A stretch of DNA of 64,000 nt from JAXDMU01 sp963762435 (GTDB lineage Bacteria; Pseudomonadota; Alphaproteobacteria; ATCC43930; CGMCC-115725): positions 1-64,000 of the forward strand of contig CAVXLN010000022.1 of the NCBI GenBank assembly GCA_963762435.1. Direction: 5' to 3'. The notes beneath the pieces are model-generated. The model did not search any database and had not been told where the DNA came from. It saw nothing but the letters and a program-made list of their open reading frames with translations. Of the stretch, positions 7,771 to 16,291 are shown piece by piece. The position numbers were made by a program, and so were the translations under genes. Numbering within the stretch: position 1 is the stretch's first letter; the number at the start of each line of letters is the position of its first letter.

Positions 7771-9207
7771 ATGCTGACCAATCTCGATCCCACATCGGCG
7801 CTTGCCATCGGGCTGCTGATCTTCTCGCTCGTCATGGTCATCGCGTTCGAGGCGACGAACGGTTTCCATGACGCGGCCAATGCGGTTGCGACCGTGATCT
7901 ACACCAAATCCCTGACGCCGGTTGAGGCCGTGCTGCTGTCGGGGATCATGAACTTCGTCGGTGTGCTGATCGGCGGGATCACGGTCGCTTACGCGCTGGT
8001 CGAGCTGCTTCCGCCGGAGGTCCTGTCGCCGCCGGATGGCGCGCCGGCCGTGGCGATGCTGGTGTCGCTGTTTTTGGCCGCATTGTCCTGGAACCTGCTG
8101 ACCTGGTGGTTCGCGCTGCCGAATTCGAGCTCGCACTGCCTGATCGGGGCGCTTATCGGTGTCGCGGTCGGCAATGCCTTCATCCATGCGCGCAGCCTGG
8201 CAGACGGGGTTCGCTGGGCGGAGCTCCGGACCGTACTGGAAGGGCTCGCCTTCTCGCCCGTGCTGGGCTTCGTGCTGGCCGGTGCGCTCTATTTCGTCAC
8301 GCGCCGGACGATCCATGACCGCCATCTCTATGAGCCGGTCGGCGACAAGCCGCCGATCTGGTGGATGCGCGGCATTCTGATCGCCACCTGCAGCGGCGTC
8401 AGCCTGGCCCATGGCACGAATGACGGGCAGAAGAGCATCGGGCTCATCATGCTGGTGATCATCGGCCTGCTGCCGGCGACATTCGCGCTCAATCCTGAGG
8501 GGACCGAGATCTTCGATCGCCTTCCCGCCGTCGCCCAACAGGTCGAACCCTTGATCCAGCGCTATGGCGACGACGAGAAGGACCAGGCGATCGCGGCGAT
8601 GAACAAGCTGGAAGGGCTGGCGACGGGGTCGTCGGCCGGCCTGCCGATCCGCTCAGCGGTGGTGACAGATCACCCCGGCGGCATCGGCCCATCATCGCAG
8701 GCGGCACAGCGCAAGAGCAGCGTGCGCGACGATGTCTACCAGATCATCGCTCAGCTGAAGCGTGTCGAGGAGGCCTCCGAGGCACCGAAAGCGGACCGGA
8801 AGAGCGCCAAGCAGGCTGCAGTGGATCTCGGCAAATCGGTCGAATATGCGCCCTGGTGGGTCCGGATCCTGAGCGCCTTCTGTCTCGGCGTCGGAACCAT
8901 GGTGGGATATCGCCGCATCGTCACGACCCTGGGCGAAAGGCTGGGCAAGATCCACCTGACGCCGGCGCAAGGGGCGGCGACGGAAATCGTGTCGACGGCG
9001 CTCATCGGGCTTGCGGGCTTCACCGGATTGCCGGTCAGCACGACCCACATCGTGACCTCGGGGATCGGCGGCACCATGGTCGCGTCAGGCGCCGGGCTGC
9101 GGTTCGGCATGCTTTATCGGATCGTGGTGGCCTGGCTCATCACCTTGCCGGTGACGATCGCCGTGGCCGGCGGGCTCTACTATCTGCTCGCGGATCCGGG
9201 ACTTTGA
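7771..9207 (+). CDS. Inorganic phosphate transporter, Pit family
   Basis: Low-affinity phosphate (metal-phosphate) symporter of the inner membrane. The two Pit signature repeats are visible: FEATNGFHDAANAVATVI near residue 30 and VSTTHIVTSGIGGTM near 420. SHCLIGALIGVAVG (about 116) and LAHGTNDGQKSIGLI (about 213) are also typical. A charged cytoplasmic insert at about 235-365 separates the two membrane halves, as in PitA-like proteins of 480-500 residues. A good ribosome site (AGGGGAG) precedes the ATG. No DUF47 (PhoU-like) partner gene is adjacent, although such pairs are common. Confidence 0.93.
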   Translation: MLTNLDPTSALAIGLLIFSLVMVIAFEATNGFHDAANAVATVIYTKSLTPVEAVLLSGIMNFVGVLIGGITVAYALVELLPPEVLSPPDGAPAVAMLVSLFLAALSWNLLTWWFALPNSSSHCLIGALIGVAVGNAFIHARSLADGVRWAELRTVLEGLAFSPVLGFVLAGALYFVTRRTIHDRHLYEPVGDKPPIWWMRGILIATCSGVSLAHGTNDGQKSIGLIMLVIIGLLPATFALNPEGTEIFDRLPAVAQQVEPLIQRYGDDEKDQAIAAMNKLEGLATGSSAGLPIRSAVVTDHPGGIGPSSQAAQRKSSVRDDVYQIIAQLKRVEEASEAPKADRKSAKQAAVDLGKSVEYAPWWVRILSAFCLGVGTMVGYRRIVTTLGERLGKIHLTPAQGAATEIVSTALIGLAGFTGLPVSTTHIVTSGIGGTMVASGAGLRFGMLYRIVVAWLITLPVTIAVAGGLYYLLADPGL

Positions 9208-9234
9208 GCGGTTTGGAACCGGCCCTGCCGCAGC

Positions 9235-9663
9235 TCACTTGTCGCTTCGCGAGGTGGATGCCGCCTCGATGAGCGCACATAATTGTCGAGCGCCGGAAGG
9301 GCATCGGCTTGCGGCGCGTTCATGTATGATCCGAACATCATGAAGATTTATCGTTTCATCGATATGCCGAACAATGAAACCCTCGAAACCTTGATCGGCT
9401 CGCGTATAGCGGTAAAGCTCGGCGAGCGTTTCCCAGTGATCCACCAGCATACGAGCCAAGGACTCGCTGTAACCTTCCGCGATCGCCCCGTCGTCGCACT
9501 GGTCGAAGCGCTTGAATGAGGTATAGAGGGCCGCTGCATCCCGCAATTGGCCGGCCTGTTGCTCAGCGTCGATCTCATCCTCGCGGCTGCATTGACTCGC
9601 CGCCTTCGCATTGGTCCCTGCCAGCAGTCCGATGGCAATCAGCACGACAGGAAGAAGGCGCAT
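9235..9663 (-). CDS. Secreted hypothetical protein, 142 aa
   Basis: Has a clear Sec signal peptide (MRLLPVVLIAIGLLAGTNAKA with AxA cleavage at about residue 21). The mature protein is about 120 residues, mostly helical, with four or five cysteines (SQC, DQC, SRC, QLC) that could form disulfides in the periplasm. I do not recognise a family. It is convergent with the Pit gene and divergent from the small gene at 9784. The signal peptide and clean frame support a real gene. Confidence 0.65.
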   Translation of the reverse strand: MRLLPVVLIAIGLLAGTNAKAASQCSREDEIDAEQQAGQLRDAAALYTSFKRFDQCDDGAIAEGYSESLARMLVDHWETLAELYRYTRADQGFEGFIVRHIDETINLHDVRIIHERAASRCPSGARQLCALIEAASTSRSDK

Positions 9664-9783
9664 ATGGCTCCCCGCAAAGTAGCAATTATATCGTCAGTTT
9701 GGCGGTCTGCAGGTTCCAATTCCAGAGCGGAAGCTCAGCGAGCCCGGTGCGCTTGGGAACGAAATGCTTGAAAGGGACGAAAG

Positions 9784-10062
9784 ATGGTCGACCGGATCAT
9801 CGAGATGATTGAGCGGCCCGACGCCCAGCAGCGCCTGTACATTGTGCAGCGGCCGGACGGACGTTTCTCTTTCCGGAAGCAGTGGCGATCGGACCCGAGC
9901 TACACCGGGTCGGGCAAATTCGTGTGGCGAGACGGTTACAAGGAAGAGCCTGGATGGGATCCTCCGGGGCCATATGTCGGCCTCTATGACAGCGTTGAGA
10001 CGGCAAAATGGGAAACACTGGGAAAGGTCGAATGGCTGGCCTTGGCCCAAGCCTCAAACTAA
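9784..10062 (+). CDS. Hypothetical protein, 92 aa
   Basis: Small soluble protein, rich in Trp, Tyr, Arg and Pro (for example YIVQRPDGRFSFRKQW and GWDPPGPYVGLYDSVETAKWE). The N-terminal beta-strand pattern resembles small barrel-like proteins, but no family is recognised. The start has AGGGACGAAAG in front. The stretch from its stop to 10326 holds no gene I can support and is AT-richer than its surroundings. Confidence 0.5.
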   Translation: MVDRIIEMIERPDAQQRLYIVQRPDGRFSFRKQWRSDPSYTGSGKFVWRDGYKEEPGWDPPGPYVGLYDSVETAKWETLGKVEWLALAQASN

Positions 10063-10326
10063 GCAGCCGATGCGTATTTCGGTGACAGGATTCGCGTGCT
10101 CTAGATTTCTACCGGTCCGGCCTCAAGGATCAGATAGCTTCAAAGGACGAGAAATTGAGGGCACATTCTTCGAAACTTTAAATTCTAGACGATTGTTTCA
10201 CACCCCCACTCGCCGATCGCTCTCGAATTTTTATGCCCTTCTCGCCTCATATGGTCTTCGGGAGCGCCGCTGCATCGAGCAGGCGCGCCCGAACATCTGA
10301 AGCCATCCGAGAAAGGGGAGGCCAGC

Positions 10327-10548
10327 ATGGCCGATCTGGTCGACATTGCCATTCCCGCAGCAGCCCTCGCGGCTGCCGAGCAAATCGGGCTCATCGTTCA
10401 TCGCAGCGTGATCAAGGGGCTGCGCGTGCGCCAGATCCCGCGCGACGAGGCCGAGCTCGTGGTCGATTACCTGCGCGAATGGGGCTACTCGGCCCGCATC
10501 CTGGAGCACTCGCCCGAGGACAAGCCGTGTGCCGCGCGCGCGGCGTGA
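10327..10548 (+). CDS. Small hypothetical protein, 73 aa
   Basis: Acidic alpha/beta mini-protein beginning MADLVDIAIPAAALAAAEQI and containing IPRDEAELVVDYLREWGYSA, a helix plus strand typical of small regulatory or partner proteins. The ribosome site AAAGGGGAGG is strong. Only 13 bases separate it from the next small gene (10562), so the two are probably cotranscribed. No family is recognised. Confidence 0.55.
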   Translation: MADLVDIAIPAAALAAAEQIGLIVHRSVIKGLRVRQIPRDEAELVVDYLREWGYSARILEHSPEDKPCAARAA

Positions 10549-10561
10549 GGAGTAGGTTGTC

Positions 10562-10808
10562 ATGAGCAAGAAGAAGGATCGGGCCTGGTTTATCTGCCCG
10601 CAATGGCCGGCCTTGGTTTCAGGCCACTATACGAGCGATGCCGAGGCGGCCCGAGCGCTGGAGACGGACCCGAAGGTGCTGGCGCGACTGCGGTCGGGCA
10701 CGCCCGTCGCGCGATCGACATTGCTTCGAATTCTGCAGGTCTTTTCCGGCCGACACGGGTCTCGGCGCGCCGATCGCCGACCTCGTCATCGATACGAGAG
10801 CACGCTGA
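10562..10808 (+). pseudogene. Small HTH-like protein with a frameshift in a T tract
   Basis: The N-terminal 60 residues (MSKKKDRAWFICPQWPALVS, then EAARALETDPKVLARLRSG and STLLRILQ) look like a small helix-turn-helix protein. At the TTTT run (10742-10745) the frame changes. The next frame reads ADTGLGAPIADLVIDTRAR and stops at 10806-10808, which gives a sensible C-terminus. The uninterrupted frame instead runs into Arg-rich sequence to 10843. Removing one T would restore an 81-residue protein. Either a genuine frameshift or a sequencing indel explains this. It is coupled to the 10327 gene. Confidence 0.5.
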
Positions 10809-10907
10809 ATTTCCAAATCGTCCCGCGGCAATCGGGCTGCTGACAGGATGCTGTCAGCAGCCCCAGCTTATTGTCTCCAAACGGCAAACCTGATGGAGGC
10901 ATGGAAC

Positions 10908-11330
10908 ATGGAACGGAATGGCGGCTGCTCTTGCGGGGCGGTCAGGTTCACGGTCACGGCACCCTTTCTGGCCGTTGGCGCCTGTCATTGCACGGATTGC
11001 CAGAAGGCGGCGGGCGGTGGGCCCAACTACGTCGCCCTTGCACCCGCCTCGGCCTTCGCCGTAACGCAGGGGCAACCGAGGCTGTATCGCAGCGAGAGGG
11101 ACGGCGGTGGTGAGGTAAGCCGGGCCTTCTGCCCGGACTGCGGGACGCCCTTGTGGAGCATTCCAGTCGACGCCCCCTTCATTCCAGTCAAGCTGGGCGC
11201 CTTCGACGATTATTCCGACCTCTCGCCCGCGATGCACATCTATGTCTCGTCGGCACCGCACTGGCATTCGGTACCGCCGGATCTGCCGTCGTTCCCCAAG
11301 ATGCCGCCGCCGCTGCCGTCAGGCCCGTGA
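10908..11330 (+). CDS. GFA (CENP-V/GFA domain) family protein
   Basis: Zinc-binding protein of the glutathione-dependent formaldehyde-activating family, probably handling S-hydroxymethylglutathione-like or other small adducts; many members have no proven function. Zinc ligands are visible in order: GGCSCGAVRF (residues 5-14), CHCTDCQKAAGG (about 31-42) and CPDCGTPLW (about 75). The start is ATG 10908, with GGAGG eight bases upstream; an open frame from 10848 is spurious. At 140 residues it has the usual family length. Confidence 0.87.
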   Translation: MERNGGCSCGAVRFTVTAPFLAVGACHCTDCQKAAGGGPNYVALAPASAFAVTQGQPRLYRSERDGGGEVSRAFCPDCGTPLWSIPVDAPFIPVKLGAFDDYSDLSPAMHIYVSSAPHWHSVPPDLPSFPKMPPPLPSGP

Positions 11331-11339
11331 GGCTGTTGG

Positions 11340-11810
11340 TCAGGCACAGCGACGGTTCATCAGAGCCTTGGCCTCCGGCAGGTCGGCCCAGCCGAAGGCA
11401 TGGTCGCTGGGCCCGTGCGCGCGATAATGGTCGAAGCGCTCTTTGGCCTCGTCCAGCGTCGGGATGTGCCCGGGCTCGACCCACCACAGGACGAACATGG
11501 GCCGGTCCGGCATCTCGAAGAAATCGTGCTTGCGGGCATAGAGGGTGCGGTGGACGGTTTGGAAAACGAACCGTCCAAGCGCTTCCGGGTTCTCCCATAC
11601 CGACATGTTGACGTTCATGGTCGGATCCCCCGGCCAGTGCAACGCCATGGCGCTGGTGCCCGTCTCGTCCTTGAGCCGCCAGACGAAGCCGGGCATGCGC
11701 TCGGCGAGTGCGTTGATGCGGGCCAGATTGTCGAAAAAGTCGGCCATACGCGGATCTTCGGCGCCGCCCAGCACCCGCCCGATATTCACCTGCGCCAGAT
11801 GCCGCCGCAT
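11340..11810 (-). CDS. DUF3291 domain protein
   Basis: Soluble 156-residue protein of the DUF3291 family, which has a ferredoxin-like (dimeric alpha/beta barrel) fold and no assigned reaction. Typical features are HLAQVNIGR at the N-terminus, MNVNMSVWENPEALGRFVF, HRTLYARKHDFF and VLWWVEPGHIPTLDEAKERF. I choose ATG 11810, which has GGGAGGG in front; the longer frame to 11831 runs into a palindromic repeat. It is convergent with the GFA gene, nine bases away. Confidence 0.82.
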   Translation of the reverse strand: MRRHLAQVNIGRVLGGAEDPRMADFFDNLARINALAERMPGFVWRLKDETGTSAMALHWPGDPTMNVNMSVWENPEALGRFVFQTVHRTLYARKHDFFEMPDRPMFVLWWVEPGHIPTLDEAKERFDHYRAHGPSDHAFGWADLPEAKALMNRRCA

Positions 11811-11826
11811 ATCGCCCTCCCGCCAG

Positions 11827-11927
11827 AGCAAGATGATTTTAGGTCGAATCGACCTAAAATCTGAATCTTGCTCTTACTCAATAGATTAGAGACCGATTCA
11901 GCGGTCAGGTCGTTTCGACCTGACCGC
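11827..11927. repeat. Composite palindromic repeat with two AGGTCG-N3-CGACCT hairpins
   Basis: Two perfect 12-bp inverted repeats lie 40 bases apart. The first (11835-11861) has arms GATTTTAGGTCG and CGACCTAAAATC around AAT, enlarged by outer arms AGCAAGAT (11827) and ATCTTGCT (11865). The second (11901-11927) has arms GCGGTCAGGTCG and CGACCTGACCGC around TTT. The shared core suggests one repeat family, probably an intergenic palindromic element; the hairpins may also act as terminators. Confidence 0.6.
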
Positions 11928-11942
11928 ATCGGGCTCTAGATC

Positions 11943-12052
11943 CTAGAACCGATACCCTATACCGATGCCGACCAGCGTGGGATTGACATCGGGAAATAGG
12001 TGCGGTCGAGCTCGGGAATCTCATTGGTGTCGATTTCGGCATCGGCGCCGCT
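11943..12052 (-). pseudogene. C-terminal remnant of an outer-membrane beta-barrel protein (OmpW-like)
   Basis: The minus strand encodes the end NPTLVGIGIGYRF followed by TAG, the terminal aromatic signature of outer-membrane barrels. Upstream, in a frame shifted by one base, it reads GADAEIDTNEIPELDRTYF, which would join by restoring one C near 11994. Nothing earlier survives because the response regulator gene ends there. This is a decayed gene tail, OmpW-like by its final strand only. Confidence 0.45.
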
Positions 12053-12424
12053 TCAATGCATCAGCATCTTGGTAAGTTTGGCCTTGAGATCCGCGATCCG
12101 GTACGGCTTGCGCAGAAACGCCTCGCCGGACGGCGCTTCGGCATGGCCGCTGGTGGTGAGCGCCACGAAGTCACGGCGGTATTTTCGCGCCTGAGCCAGC
12201 ATGGTGAGGCCATCCATGCCCGGCATCGCGATGTCGGTCACGACCAAGCCGATCGAGCTATCGGAGAGCAGCGTCGCCAAGCCGCTTTTCCCGTTGGCCG
12301 CCTCATGAACCTCCAGGCCGAGATCTTCGAGCGCGTCACGCAGCAGGATTCGGATGAGCGGTTCATCGTCTACGACAAGAGCGGCGGTCACTGACTTTCT
12401 CCAAAGTGGTATACCTTGTGCCAT
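12053..12424 (-). CDS. Single-domain response regulator
   Basis: Stand-alone receiver domain of 123 residues from ATG 12424. The acidic pair is in ALVVDDEPLIR, the phospho-acceptor Asp in VVTDIAMPGMDG, the conserved Thr in VALTTSGHA, and the Lys in FLRKPYR. No output domain follows, as in CheY-like or phosphorelay intermediates. It is 73 bases downstream of the hybrid histidine kinase on the same strand, so it is probably its partner in a relay. The longer frame to 12538 overlaps the kinase and has no support. Confidence 0.9.
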   Translation of the reverse strand: MAQGIPLWRKSVTAALVVDDEPLIRILLRDALEDLGLEVHEAANGKSGLATLLSDSSIGLVVTDIAMPGMDGLTMLAQARKYRRDFVALTTSGHAEAPSGEAFLRKPYRIADLKAKLTKMLMH

Positions 12425-12497
12425 ATCAGATTCCAGATTGAAGTCTGATAACCGGTGAGAACCGGATCGGTTCCGGCAAGAGGCATCATGGGCATCA

Positions 12498-14453
12498 TCA
12501 CCGATCCATGATCGATCGGATCTTGTTCGCGAGATCATCCATCCCGAAGGGTTTCGTCACGACCCGCATGCCGCGCTCGAGATGGCCGCTGCCGACCGCC
12601 GCGTTCTCGGCATAGCCGGTGATGAACAGCACTTTGAGATCGGGCCGCGTCGTCCTGGCCGCATCGGCGACCTGCCGCCCGTTCAGCCCGCCCGGCAGCC
12701 CGACATCGGTGATCAGCAGATCGATGCGCGGCAGGGTTTGCAGCAGCCGGAGCCCCGATGCGCCATCCGCCGCCTCGATCCCGACATATCCCAGATCCGC
12801 CAGCACGTCGGCGATCAGCATGCGAATGATCGGCTCGTCATCGATGACGAGGACGATTTCGCCGGCACCCGACGGATGCGTCGCCGCAGCCGCCGCAGCG
12901 CCATTCTCGCCATCGGCCTGCCCCTCGTGGCGCGGCAGATATAGGTAGATGGCGGTGCCCCGGCCCACGGCCGACGAGATCCTGACCTGGCCGTTGGATT
13001 GGCGCGCGAAGCCGTAGATCATCGAGAGGCCGAGGCCCGTGCCCTCGCCGAGCGGCTTGGTCGTGAAGAACGGATCGAACGCCTTGGCTATGACATCGGG
13101 CGCCATGCCGGTGCCGCTGTCGGTCACGCACAGCGAAACATAGGGGCCGGGCGGCAGCTCCCATTCAGCCGCTTCCCGGGCGTCCAGCGAGACATTCGCC
13201 GTCTCGATCCTGAGGCGGCCGCCGTCCGGCATGGCGTCGCGGGCATTGATGCAGAGGTTGAGCAGCGCATTCTCGAGCTGGTTCGGATCGACCAGCGTGT
13301 TCCACAGGCCGCCGGCACCGACGACCTCCACATCGATGCCGGGACCCATCGTGCGCCGGATCAGATCTTCCATGCCGCTTACCAGGCGGTTCACGCCGAT
13401 CGCCTTCGGATCCAAGGTCTGGCGCCGGGAGAAGGCCAGCAAGCGATGCGTGAGGGCGGCCGCGCGCTTGATGGCGCCCATCCCGGCGTTGACATAGCGA
13501 TCGACGGCGTCGAACCGGCCCTGCTCGATGCGTGTCTGAAGCATCTCCAGGCTGCCGCTCAATCCGGCCAGGATATTGTTGAAATCATGGGCGAGGCCGC
13601 CCGTGAGCTGGCCGACGGCCTCCATCTTCTGCGATTGGCGCAACGCCTCCTCGGCCCGTGCCAGCGCTTCCGCCTGCTCATGCTCCGGCGAGGTGTAGCG
13701 GCCACTCGCGAAAACCTGCCCGTCCTCGAACGAGCCGGTCCAGGCGAACCAGCGATAGCCGCCATCCTGGTGCCGAACGCGACATTCGTAGGGGCTGACG
13801 AGGGGTGCCTTCCTGATGCCGGCAAAGGTTTGCAAGGTCGGGCCCAGATCGTCGGGATGCACGAGATCTTGGGCGAGGAAGCCCACGAGTTCGGTTTCGC
13901 TCCAGCCCAGGAGCCGCGTCCAGGCGTCGTTGATGCTGACCAAGCGCCCTTCGGTATCGACCACGACCAGCAGGTCCTGCGACAGCCGCCAGGCGCGGTC
14001 CCGCTCCCGGGTGCGTTCGGCCAGCAGCCGTTCCTGTTCCTTCTCCTGCGTCACGTCGCGGGTGGTCGAATAGAGCTTGCCATTCTCCGGCACGGCGACC
14101 CAGGCCAGCCAATGGAAGCTGCCATCCTTGGCGCGGTAGCGGTTCTCGAAATGGAGCACCGGGATCCCGCGCCGGACCTCCTCGAACGCGGCGTAGCTGG
14201 GTGCCAGATCGTCGGGGTGGACGAAATCCACATAGGGGGCACCCGCGAGCTCCTCCTCGGCCCAGCCGAGCGTCGCGGTCCAGGCCGGATTCACCCGCGA
14301 GAAGCGGCCGTCGGTCATGTCGATGACCGAAAGCAGCATCGGGCTGACCTGCCAGATCGTGCCGCGTTCCGACGAGCGTTCGATGACCTGGCGTTCGAGA
14401 TCCGCATCCCCAGAAGCGGGACCGGTTTGATCTGATGATAAGGCCTGCACCAT
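12498..14453 (-). CDS. PAS-PAS hybrid histidine kinase with receiver domain
   Basis: Cytoplasmic hybrid sensor kinase with no membrane segment. Two PAS domains occupy roughly residues 30-270 (FSRVNPAWTATLGW and LVSINDAWTRLLGW, each followed by HPDD), then HisKA with the phospho-His in GGLAHDFNNILAGL, then HATPase_c with NLCINARDAMPDGG, DSGTGMAPDV and GEGTGLGLSMIYGF. A C-terminal receiver follows (VLVIDDEPIIR, LLITDVGLPGG, VTKPFG). ATG 14453 is the likely start, although a frame is open to 14501. The separate response regulator downstream (12053-12424) suggests a multistep relay. Signal unknown. Confidence 0.92.
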   Translation of the reverse strand: MVQALSSDQTGPASGDADLERQVIERSSERGTIWQVSPMLLSVIDMTDGRFSRVNPAWTATLGWAEEELAGAPYVDFVHPDDLAPSYAAFEEVRRGIPVLHFENRYRAKDGSFHWLAWVAVPENGKLYSTTRDVTQEKEQERLLAERTRERDRAWRLSQDLLVVVDTEGRLVSINDAWTRLLGWSETELVGFLAQDLVHPDDLGPTLQTFAGIRKAPLVSPYECRVRHQDGGYRWFAWTGSFEDGQVFASGRYTSPEHEQAEALARAEEALRQSQKMEAVGQLTGGLAHDFNNILAGLSGSLEMLQTRIEQGRFDAVDRYVNAGMGAIKRAAALTHRLLAFSRRQTLDPKAIGVNRLVSGMEDLIRRTMGPGIDVEVVGAGGLWNTLVDPNQLENALLNLCINARDAMPDGGRLRIETANVSLDAREAAEWELPPGPYVSLCVTDSGTGMAPDVIAKAFDPFFTTKPLGEGTGLGLSMIYGFARQSNGQVRISSAVGRGTAIYLYLPRHEGQADGENGAAAAAATHPSGAGEIVLVIDDEPIIRMLIADVLADLGYVGIEAADGASGLRLLQTLPRIDLLITDVGLPGGLNGRQVADAARTTRPDLKVLFITGYAENAAVGSGHLERGMRVVTKPFGMDDLANKIRSIMDR

Positions 14454-14656
14454 CGATGAACGCAGCCCAAACCGTGGAGTTTCACTACAGCAGTAACACA
14501 ATCGACACCTCGTTGGGGCGTCGGGCGGCGGTTTCTGACGCCCCCGTCATTGAATCCCCCTGCCGATTCCGATATCGAATTTGAAAGCAATGTCCCGGCC
14601 GCTCACCGTGCCGGGATCAAGAGCCCGAAATGGCTCCGCCTTGGGAGATGCCGAAG

Positions 14657-16291
14657 ATGTTGGGCCTGATGATGGATCGGCCGCTGATGATCTCGTCTCT
14701 GATCGATCATGCAGCGCGCTTTCACGGCGATACCGAGATCGTGTCGCGCGAGCCCGATCGGAGTTTCCACCGCTACACCTATCTTGACGCCCAGCGGCGC
14801 GCGAAGCAGCTGGCCAAGGCGCTGATCCGCCTCGGCGTCGAGAAGGGCGACCGGATCGCCACCATGGGCTGGAACACGCACCGGCATTTCGAGCTCTATT
14901 ACGGCATCTCCGGCATCGGTGCGGTCATGCACACGATCAATCCGCGGCTCTACCATGACCAGATCAGCTATATGACGAACCATGCCGAGGACAAGGTGCT
15001 GTTCCTCGATACGAGCTTCGTGCCGACGGTCGAGAAGCTGGTGCCGGAGCTCACGACGATCCGCCATTACGTCATCCTGGCGCCGCGTTCGATGATGCCG
15101 CAGACGACCCTGCCGAACGCGCTCTGCTACGAGGATCTCATCGAGGCCGAGACGCCGGAATTCGACTGGCCGATGTTCGACGAGCGCACCGCCTCCTCGC
15201 TCTGCTACACGTCCGGCACGACCGGCAATCCCAAAGGCGCCCTCTACAGCCACCGCTCGACATATCTTCATGCGCTGGCCACGACCGGCATCGATGTGCT
15301 GGGCTTCTCGGCCAAGGATTGCGTCTGCCCGATCGTGCCGATGTTCCATGTCAATGCCTGGGGCACGCCCTATTCGGCCGCCCTCGTCGGCTGCAAGCTG
15401 GTGCTGCCCGGGCAAAATCTCGATGGCGAGAGCGTGTGCGATCTCTTCCATCAGGAAGGCGTCACCGTCTCGATGGGCGTGCCGACCGTCTGGCTGGGCG
15501 CCCTCAAGCATGCCGAGGCGAAAGGGATCGATTTCGGCAAGCTGACCCGGCTCGTCATCGGCGGCTCGGCCGCCCCGCCGATCATGATCGACATCTTCGC
15601 GGAACGTTATGGCGTCCAGGTCATCCATGCCTGGGGCATGACCGAGATGAGCCCGCTCGGCACGGTCTCGCAGCCGAAGCACAAGCATGAGACGGCCGAC
15701 GAGGCGACCCATCGCTCGGTCCGCGAGAGCCAGGGCAGGCCGGCGCCGGTGGTCGATATCAAGATCGTCGATGCCGAGGGCAAGCATCTGCCGCATGACG
15801 GCAAGGCGTTCGGCGACCTCTATGTCCGCGGCCCCTGCATCATCGGCGGCTATTTCAAGGACGAGGCCGCGAGTGCCGACGCCTTCGACGGCGAGGGCTG
15901 GTTCAAGACCGGCGATGTCTCGACGATCGATCCCGACGGCTATATGCGCATCACCGACCGCAGCAAGGATGTGATCAAGTCGGGCGGCGAATGGATCAGC
16001 TCGATCGAGCTCGAGAATGCCGCGATGGGCCATCCGGGGGTGGCGGAGGCCGCCGTGATCGGGATCAGGCATCCGAAATGGGATGAGCGGCCGCTCTTGA
16101 TCGTGGTACCGAAGCCGGGCCAGGCGTTCGACAAGGAAGCGCTTCAGAATTTCCTGGCCGAGCGTGTCGCCAAATGGTGGCTACCGGACGACATCGTCAC
16201 CATCGCCGAGATTCCGCACACGGCCACCGGCAAGATCCTCAAGACCAAGCTGCGCGAGACCTTCGCGGCCTACCGGCTGCCGACAGCATGA
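14657..16291 (+). CDS. Fatty acid--CoA ligase (AMP-binding, medium/long chain)
   Basis: ATP-dependent acyl-CoA synthetase that activates a fatty or related carboxylic acid through an acyl-adenylate. The P-loop-like motif YTSGTTGNPKGALYSHRS is at about residue 184, the A5-like HAWGMTEMSPLG at about 325, and the hinge and catalytic lysines lie in RSKDVIKSGGEWIS and TATGKILKTKLRE near the C-terminus. Length is 544 from ATG 14657, the Met with GGGAG at a proper distance; the frame is open from 14630. It overlaps the next gene (SDR) by ATGA, so the two are translationally coupled. Confidence 0.92.
   Translation: MLGLMMDRPLMISSLIDHAARFHGDTEIVSREPDRSFHRYTYLDAQRRAKQLAKALIRLGVEKGDRIATMGWNTHRHFELYYGISGIGAVMHTINPRLYHDQISYMTNHAEDKVLFLDTSFVPTVEKLVPELTTIRHYVILAPRSMMPQTTLPNALCYEDLIEAETPEFDWPMFDERTASSLCYTSGTTGNPKGALYSHRSTYLHALATTGIDVLGFSAKDCVCPIVPMFHVNAWGTPYSAALVGCKLVLPGQNLDGESVCDLFHQEGVTVSMGVPTVWLGALKHAEAKGIDFGKLTRLVIGGSAAPPIMIDIFAERYGVQVIHAWGMTEMSPLGTVSQPKHKHETADEATHRSVRESQGRPAPVVDIKIVDAEGKHLPHDGKAFGDLYVRGPCIIGGYFKDEAASADAFDGEGWFKTGDVSTIDPDGYMRITDRSKDVIKSGGEWISSIELENAAMGHPGVAEAAVIGIRHPKWDERPLLIVVPKPGQAFDKEALQNFLAERVAKWWLPDDIVTIAEIPHTATGKILKTKLRETFAAYRLPTA

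Noticed and set aside
12999..14435. 478-residue open frame antisense to the hybrid kinase
   Set aside because: No domain pattern, and it exactly mirrors the kinase coding sequence.
14401..14440. GAAGCGGGACCGGTTTGAT segment at the start of the hybrid kinase gene
   Set aside because: It resembles repeat motifs of some alphaproteobacteria, but only ACCGGT is palindromic and no second copy is seen here.
14603..16072. 489-residue open frame antisense to the acyl-CoA ligase
   Set aside because: Composition artefact; the ligase on the plus strand has every family motif.
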